This document shows, piece after piece, positions 35,629-39,246 of a stretch of 39,246 bases of DNA. Made by a program: the position numbers and the translations under genes. The notes under the pieces are model-generated. The model ran no database searches. It had not been told where the DNA came from and saw only the letters and a program-made list of their open reading frames with translations. How positions within the stretch are numbered: position 1 is the stretch's first letter; every line of letters begins with the position of its first letter. Source of the DNA: Porticoccaceae bacterium (lineage in GTDB: Bacteria > Pseudomonadota > Gammaproteobacteria > Pseudomonadales > Porticoccaceae); NCBI GenBank assembly GCA_029254005.1, contig JAQWYJ010000049.1, positions 1-39,246 on the forward strand. Direction: 5' to 3'.

Positions 35629-35907
35629 ATGATAATTAGCATTTCTCTCCAAATATTTGGTTTACTCTGTTTGTCGTTAGCGATGGAAAAACATTTTAAA
35701 GCTACTTTTGCAAGGCCGTTAACTCAACAATTGAAACTCAGTGTCAAAGTTTTGGGGTTTTTTGCAACAGGTTTGTCTGTCTTTTTTCTATTGCTACTCG
35801 CACATCCAATCCCCATTTCTATCGTTAAGTGGATGGGGTTTTTATCGGTTCATATATTATTGATTTCGTTAATTCACTCCAGAATAGCGTTAAAAGCCAA
35901 GCGATAG
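35629..35907 (+). CDS. DUF3325-like inner-membrane protein
   Basis: A 92-residue protein with three hydrophobic helices and the pattern LSLAMEKHFKATF near residues 16-28, typical of DUF3325. It usually closes operons of the receptor-DUF3649-PepSY type, as it does here, 30 bases after the PepSY gene. The function is unknown. Confidence 0.72.
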   Translation: MIISISLQIFGLLCLSLAMEKHFKATFARPLTQQLKLSVKVLGFFATGLSVFFLLLLAHPIPISIVKWMGFLSVHILLISLIHSRIALKAKR

Positions 35908-36275
35908 AATTACTAATATCGTTAATATAATCTTTTTCAATGAATATTGATAAGCTCTGCAGGGACATGTCGGTATGCGAGGCGTAGGTTACTCGCAGTG
36001 AGAATTGGGTACAGTCTGAAACACTTTTAGGTGTCTTTGGTAAATAGGGTCGTAAACGGATCTGTTAGTACCAACTATAATAGACTGAGGTAGCGCGCTC
36101 CAATTAATGCACTAGAACACAGAAAAGAATATTCTCCGCAGTTAATTACATTAGGAGCCATAACCGAACTTATCAGATAACTATACGGGCGATGATTGGT
36201 TTAGATTTCATGCTAGGGAAAGACGTTTATCTTTGATGTCCCAATTAACTCTATCACTAATCTTGCGTTTAGCTA
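35908..36275. other. Intergenic stretch after the siderophore operon
   Basis: No intact gene is seen. The last ~40 bases may continue the remnant that follows: SQLTLSLILR (from about 36238, in a shifted frame) parallels DVTLAFFLR of the gene at the right edge. The rest is AT-rich and unassigned. Confidence 0.45.
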
Positions 36276-36395
36276 ATAAACGATCACAAGGCCTTGGTGG
36301 CTGCAAGGAAAGCACTGGACAATCATCCAAAACCAGAAGGTTTTGTATTAACCGATCATTTAGGCAATGTGGTTGATCGCCCATGGCCACATTAG
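36276..36395 (+). pseudogene. 3' remnant of a paralogue of the right-edge gene
   Basis: The frame reads NDHKALVAARKALDNHPKPE and then about 19 residues to a TAG at 36393. Bases 36282-36329 match 39199-39246 at 43 of 48 positions, with a 20-base exact block. A stop lies just before the matching part, and the upstream part is out of frame, so this is a broken end of a related gene. It also predicts how the edge-truncated gene ends. Confidence 0.75.
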
Positions 36396-36405
36396 CTGAC
36401 CGAAA

Positions 36406-36499
36406 ACACCATAAGATGGCCAAATGGCCAACTTATGGTGTCATGTACAAATGTACATGGCACCATAAAGTGGCCAAATATTGTGACCATAAGTTGGCC
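36406..36499. promoter_or_regulatory. Array of four 14-bp motif copies (candidate operators)
   Basis: The motif ACCATAAGTTGGCC occurs at 36408-36421 (one mismatch), 36426-36439 (inverted, exact), 36462-36475 (two mismatches) and 36486-36499 (exact). The first two form a near-perfect 36-base palindrome (36406-36441), with 17 paired positions, one mismatch and an AA loop. The last copy overlaps the probable -35 region of the peptide gene. Confidence 0.65.
36442..36459. repeat. Small perfect inverted repeat within the motif array
   Basis: CATGTACA and TGTACATG are separated by two bases. It lies between motif copies two and three and could be a second operator type or a cruciform element. Confidence 0.5.
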
Positions 36500-36520
36500 T
36501 TTCTTGAACTGGTATATACT
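36492..36520 (+). promoter_or_regulatory. Probable promoter of the leader-peptide gene
   Basis: TATACT (36515-36520) is a good -10 box. AGTTGG at 36492-36497 lies 17 bases upstream and TTGGCC at 36494-36499 lies 15 bases upstream; both are weak -35 boxes inside the last motif copy. This arrangement suits repression by a protein bound to the motif. Confidence 0.45.
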
Positions 36521-36545
36521 GATAAATCACTTAACGAAAAGTATT

Positions 36546-36656
36546 GTGAAAGAGTTAACTATGAATGAAATGGAAGAAGTTAATGGTGGTGTTGCACCCG
36601 TAGTTGTAGCGGTAGTTCTTGTAACTGGGCTGTTGTGGTCTTCTAACGCTAATTAA
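36546..36656 (+). CDS. Double-glycine-leader peptide (bacteriocin-like precursor)
   Basis: A 36-residue peptide. MKELTMNEMEEVNGG is a textbook GG-type leader: hydrophobic residues at spaced positions, an acidic EME run, and Gly-Gly at the cut site. The 21-residue core starts VAPVVVAVVLV and ends WSSNAN; it is very hydrophobic and has no Cys. GTG at 36546 is chosen because it gives the whole leader; ATG at 36561, six bases after AAAGAG, is an alternative but would cut the leader short. An upstream in-frame ATG at 36435 would start inside the operator array. A terminator and an ABC exporter pair follow. Bacteriocin or signalling peptide cannot be told apart. Confidence 0.75.
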   Translation: MKELTMNEMEEVNGGVAPVVVAVVLVTGLLWSSNAN

Positions 36657-36669
36657 CTTCAAGAACACC

Positions 36670-36715
36670 AGTGGGCGAGCTGATAATTTGAGGCTCGCCC
36701 ACTACATTTTTAAAT
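36670..36715 (+). terminator. Rho-independent terminator after the peptide gene
   Basis: A perfect 11-bp GC-rich stem, AGTGGGCGAGC (36670-36680) with GCTCGCCCACT (36693-36703), is followed by ACATTTTTAAATTT. It lies between the peptide gene and the ABC genes, so the peptide mRNA would be more abundant than read-through mRNA for the exporter. Confidence 0.85.
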
Positions 36716-36755
36716 TTCTACTCCACCCAAGCTGGCCATATGATTTAATACGAAA

Positions 36756-37385
36756 ATGAATTTATCACTAAAGCACATCAGAATCTCACGTGGTAACAAA
36801 CTCATTTTTGGTGATTTAAATTTTCAATCATCTAGCAAGCTAATTCATTTAACGGGCCAAAATGGTGTCGGAAAGTCTTCTCTTTTATTAGCCTTAAGCG
36901 GGCTTATTCCTTTTCAGAGTGGTACCGTAAGCATTAACAATAATGTTGTTTCTTGTAAAGATTTAGTTGCATCTGTTGGCCTTTCGTCTATTGAAGTTAC
37001 CACACCACCAGCCGTATTAGCGAAGCATGTAACCCGCTATCTGGCAAAAAGATATCTAAATTCACAGTATCAAGTTGATGACCTCATAGCAGGCTTTAAC
37101 TTTGCAAGTCAGCTCAATAATACCGTAGGAGAATTATCAGAGGGCTCACTTAGAAAATTATCATTAATTACTGCATTGATGAAGGCACAGGCGCTTTTGC
37201 TACTGGACGAACCAGTCAATGGGCTTGACGCGAAGTCTAACCACTTTTTGATAAATGATATTTTAACTAATATGAACGTATGTACACTGTTAACAGGCCA
37301 CGCAGAATCGGCTTATACACAACTACCTGATCTAGAAATCATTAGCCTTGACAGCCCTGCTATTGAAAAAAACAATCATCTATGA
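36756..37385 (+). CDS. ABC transporter ATP-binding protein
   Basis: A 209-residue ATPase with Walker A GQNGVGKSS (34-42), signature LSEGSLRK (about 127-134), Walker B LLLLDEPVNGLD (about 148-159) and H-loop TGHAES. It resembles short CcmA-like export ATPases. There is no C39 peptidase domain. Its ATGA overlap with the permease gene shows coupling. Export of, or immunity to, the peptide encoded just upstream is the natural inference. Confidence 0.9.
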   Translation: MNLSLKHIRISRGNKLIFGDLNFQSSSKLIHLTGQNGVGKSSLLLALSGLIPFQSGTVSINNNVVSCKDLVASVGLSSIEVTTPPAVLAKHVTRYLAKRYLNSQYQVDDLIAGFNFASQLNNTVGELSEGSLRKLSLITALMKAQALLLLDEPVNGLDAKSNHFLINDILTNMNVCTLLTGHAESAYTQLPDLEIISLDSPAIEKNNHL

Positions 37386-38386
37386 GCCGATTAAAAGCAC
37401 CCTATTTTGGTGTTTCTACAGCCCTTGAACTTATGCTGTGGTTTATTTTAAAAAAACATCTGTTGGTGGCGTACCAAAACAACAAAGTCATTGCTGGGGT
37501 TATAATCATAGTATTCTCGCCGGCATTGCTATTTATCTTTATTCCCGGCGTACAGGTATTAGTGAGCCATCAAGATGCACTTGTCTGGCAATGCTCTCTA
37601 ATTATGGTCACTATCTTACCTTGGCCAGTCCTTCGCTATGTTTTCCTTCAAAACCGCGTATTCCTTTGTCAACTGAGCCCCACTAGAGGCCAACTATTTC
37701 TGTCATTACTACTTCATTTTACCAAACGATATCTAATGATCTACCCACTATGGCTTTTACCCTTCGTCATTACATGGTCAGACACTAATCTTGACTACCT
37801 GGCTTATTTTAGCTCATTCATTTTAACTTTAGTTCTGATCTTATTGTTAACCTTCGCGATAAGCGTTGAATTATTCAGTTTTCAGCCCGTCTGCTCACTC
37901 AATATTCCTTATTTCAAGAACCGCTCAGAGAACGCTCTTAGCCTACTGCTGGCACATAACTGGAAACGGGTACTGGTTCGCGTAATTGTCTTAATCATAG
38001 CCCTACATCTTTTTGAAACAAATGATGCTAAGCGTATCAGTGTTGCCATAGCCTTGATGGGGATATTATGGACTTCATCCATTAACGCGGACGTTAAGTT
38101 GTTAAGGGACTTTCCATTTTTTTCCCATTTGACTGGTCGCTCGGCTTCTAATTTGCGGTGGAATAGTATGCTGCCAGTGGATCTACTCTGCTTTGCCATC
38201 TCAGTCATTAGCTACGTCACCATTAGGCAAGGTCCTACAGCGCAAACTTTGTCGACTGCCGCTTATCTCGCATGCAGCTACATTGTTGCATTCGCATTTG
38301 CACAACAATCACGAATAACAACAATGCCCATAATAATTTTCTTTACAATCCTTTATGCAGGGATACAGCTTTCTTTAATCAGTTAA
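37382..38386 (+). CDS. ABC transporter permease, unrecognised family
   Basis: A 334-residue integral membrane protein with about seven or eight hydrophobic helices (~42-60, 70-88, 105-128, 135-160, 198-212, 220-235, 268-285, 290-333) and no long soluble domain. I do not recognise the family; position and coupling to the ATPase make it the membrane half of a two-gene exporter. Its neighbour upstream is a GG-leader peptide, so it may export that peptide or give self-protection. Confidence 0.75.
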   Translation: MSRLKAPYFGVSTALELMLWFILKKHLLVAYQNNKVIAGVIIIVFSPALLFIFIPGVQVLVSHQDALVWQCSLIMVTILPWPVLRYVFLQNRVFLCQLSPTRGQLFLSLLLHFTKRYLMIYPLWLLPFVITWSDTNLDYLAYFSSFILTLVLILLLTFAISVELFSFQPVCSLNIPYFKNRSENALSLLLAHNWKRVLVRVIVLIIALHLFETNDAKRISVAIALMGILWTSSINADVKLLRDFPFFSHLTGRSASNLRWNSMLPVDLLCFAISVISYVTIRQGPTAQTLSTAAYLACSYIVAFAFAQQSRITTMPIIIFFTILYAGIQLSLIS

Positions 38387-38506
38387 AACAGCTGTTATTT
38401 TCGTCAACCTTGCCCGGTGAGATTACAAGTCAATGTGCAGAGACCAAATCAAATCACTCCAAGCTCAAGCCATATATCATCAACTTAAAGACCTTAAAAT
38501 GCACTA
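38387..38506. other. Intergenic stretch between permease and VOC fragment
   Basis: No gene is recognised. A short frame reading SLQAQAIYHQLKDLKMH ends just before the VOC-like fragment and could be its displaced upstream part, but this is not supported by a family match. Confidence 0.35.
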
Positions 38507-38668
38507 ATGTCTTATAACGATAGTGTCCTGTCACTCGGCAAAGAACTCGCTTTGCCCATTTTATATGAAGGTATCGTTGAATGGCCCAAGTCCAAATCTC
38601 TTTATGTGGAAGATCCAAATGGTTACGAAGTTGAGTTAACAAATACATGGGGTGGTGATCTTGCATAA
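38507..38668 (+). pseudogene. C-terminal fragment of a glyoxalase/VOC-family protein
   Basis: A 53-residue frame whose second half, KSLYVEDPNGYEVELTNTWG, is the typical last strand of VOC proteins (S-x-Y-x-x-D-P-x-G-x-x-x-E-L, with Glu as a metal ligand). The N-terminal module is missing and the frame is closed upstream, so this is a remnant. It sits between the permease gene and the right-edge gene. Confidence 0.6.
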
Positions 38669-38800
38669 CAAAACTATCTTGAGCCACGCCATAACGGCAG
38701 CGTTTATTTCGAGTATTTAATAAGAAAGGCAACACTAACCAAAAGACCCAATCTGGCCAAAGTAACTGACCCAAAGGCCTCACTGAAAGCAGTCAAAACA

Positions 38801-39246
38801 TGCAAACAGTATTTCTAGTAGTCTTCCTAATTCTCAGTTCTCCACAAAGCTGGTCGAAGGATAAATCCATAGATAATGATGTAGATTGCAGCTATAACTT
38901 AACCAATCAATTAGCACTCAGTCTGAATGAGTTTGATCGGGATTTTAAAGGCGGTTGGCGGGTGCTCTCCGACAAAGGATGCTTCTCTGAGGCCGCAGAC
39001 TTGATCGCGCTGTACAGGGAGGAAAACCTTAAACCAAACTCACTTTTATTTCACGAGGCCCAAATGAGGGCATCTGCTGGTGATTACACCACTGCATCGC
39101 AATTGATGCCCGAGGAAATAAAACAAGATAAAGACAGCAAACAAGATCACTTTGGAGCATCGTATTATTTGGATGTAACTCTGGCCTTTTTTCTCCGAGA
39201 TCGCGAGGCCTTGATAGCTGCAAGGAAAGCACTGGAAAATCATCCA
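38801..39246 (+). CDS. Exported protein, 5' part, cut by the window edge
   Basis: At least 148 residues, open to the edge. MQTVFLVVFLILSSPQSWSK is a signal peptide. The mature part (CSYNLTNQLALSLNEFDRDF, ... GGWRVLSDKGCFSEAADLI, ... FHEAQMRASAGDYTTASQLM, ... LRDREALIAARKALENHP) has helix-pair character like TPR repeats, with two cysteines near 30 and 62. No family is recognised. Its visible 3' end is copied in the remnant at 36276-36395, which suggests that the protein continues about 20 residues past the edge. Confidence 0.75.

Noticed and set aside
36406-36499. CRISPR-like repeats
   Set aside because: The copies are 14 bases, partly inverted and irregularly spaced, with no spacers of uniform length and no cas genes.
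36435-36656. Longer start (ATG 36435) for the GG-leader peptide
   Set aside because: The added N-terminus would be encoded by the operator palindromes and promoter; GTG at 36546 gives a normal leader length.

Overview
The window looks like a chromosomal segment of a heterotrophic, probably marine gammaproteobacterium. This rests on gammaproteobacterial housekeeping genes (RlmA, DbpA), a TonB receptor operon with a Fur-like site, a thrombospondin-type-3/dockerin-like secreted protein, and many sequences with the composition of marine gammaproteobacteria. No rRNA, tRNA, CRISPR array or complete insertion sequence was seen.

Layout. (1) 1-5.3 kb: the 3' end of a secreted calcium-binding repeat protein, a glycerate kinase, a PhoA-type alkaline phosphatase, a GST, a lipoprotein with the full formylglycine-generating-enzyme active site, and a small DUF2007-like protein. 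(2) 5.4-25.6 kb: a one-carbon and methylamine island. fhs and rlmA run leftward. Running rightward are a dimethylglycine/sarcosine dehydrogenase-like flavoprotein, an MttB-superfamily methyltransferase without pyrrolysine, a corrinoid protein, a DUF1638 protein, a small PF13769-like protein, a MetF-like reductase, a methyl-THF:corrinoid methyltransferase and a RACo-like reactivase. Two convergent GlxA/AraC-type regulators and soxBDAG follow. (3) 25.7-30.4 kb: fumC, an HSDL2-like SDR, dbpA and a PhnZ-like HD protein. (4) 30.4-31.4 kb: a decayed stretch with one reading frame broken by two stops. (5) 31.4-35.9 kb: a siderophore-uptake operon (TonB receptor, DUF3649, PepSY membrane protein, DUF3325) behind a Fur-like box. 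(6) 35.9-39.2 kb: an accessory locus with a gene-end remnant, an array of four 14-bp motif copies, a double-glycine-leader peptide gene with its own terminator, an ABC ATPase/permease pair, a VOC-like fragment and a truncated gene of which the upstream remnant is a copy.

How the island could work (inference): an N-methylated quaternary amine, most simply glycine betaine, would be demethylated by the MttB homologue onto the corrinoid protein. The methyl would pass to THF, be oxidised by the MetF-like enzyme running in reverse, and leave as formate through Fhs with ATP gain. The dimethylglycine and sarcosine produced would be stripped of the remaining methyls by the dehydrogenase-like flavoprotein and SoxBDAG. 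RACo would re-reduce inactivated Co(II) corrinoid. This joins a Co(I) methyltransferase system, best known from anaerobes, to oxygen-linked amine oxidases in one locus, and it is the most interesting system here. The second is the peptide/ABC-exporter locus at the right end.
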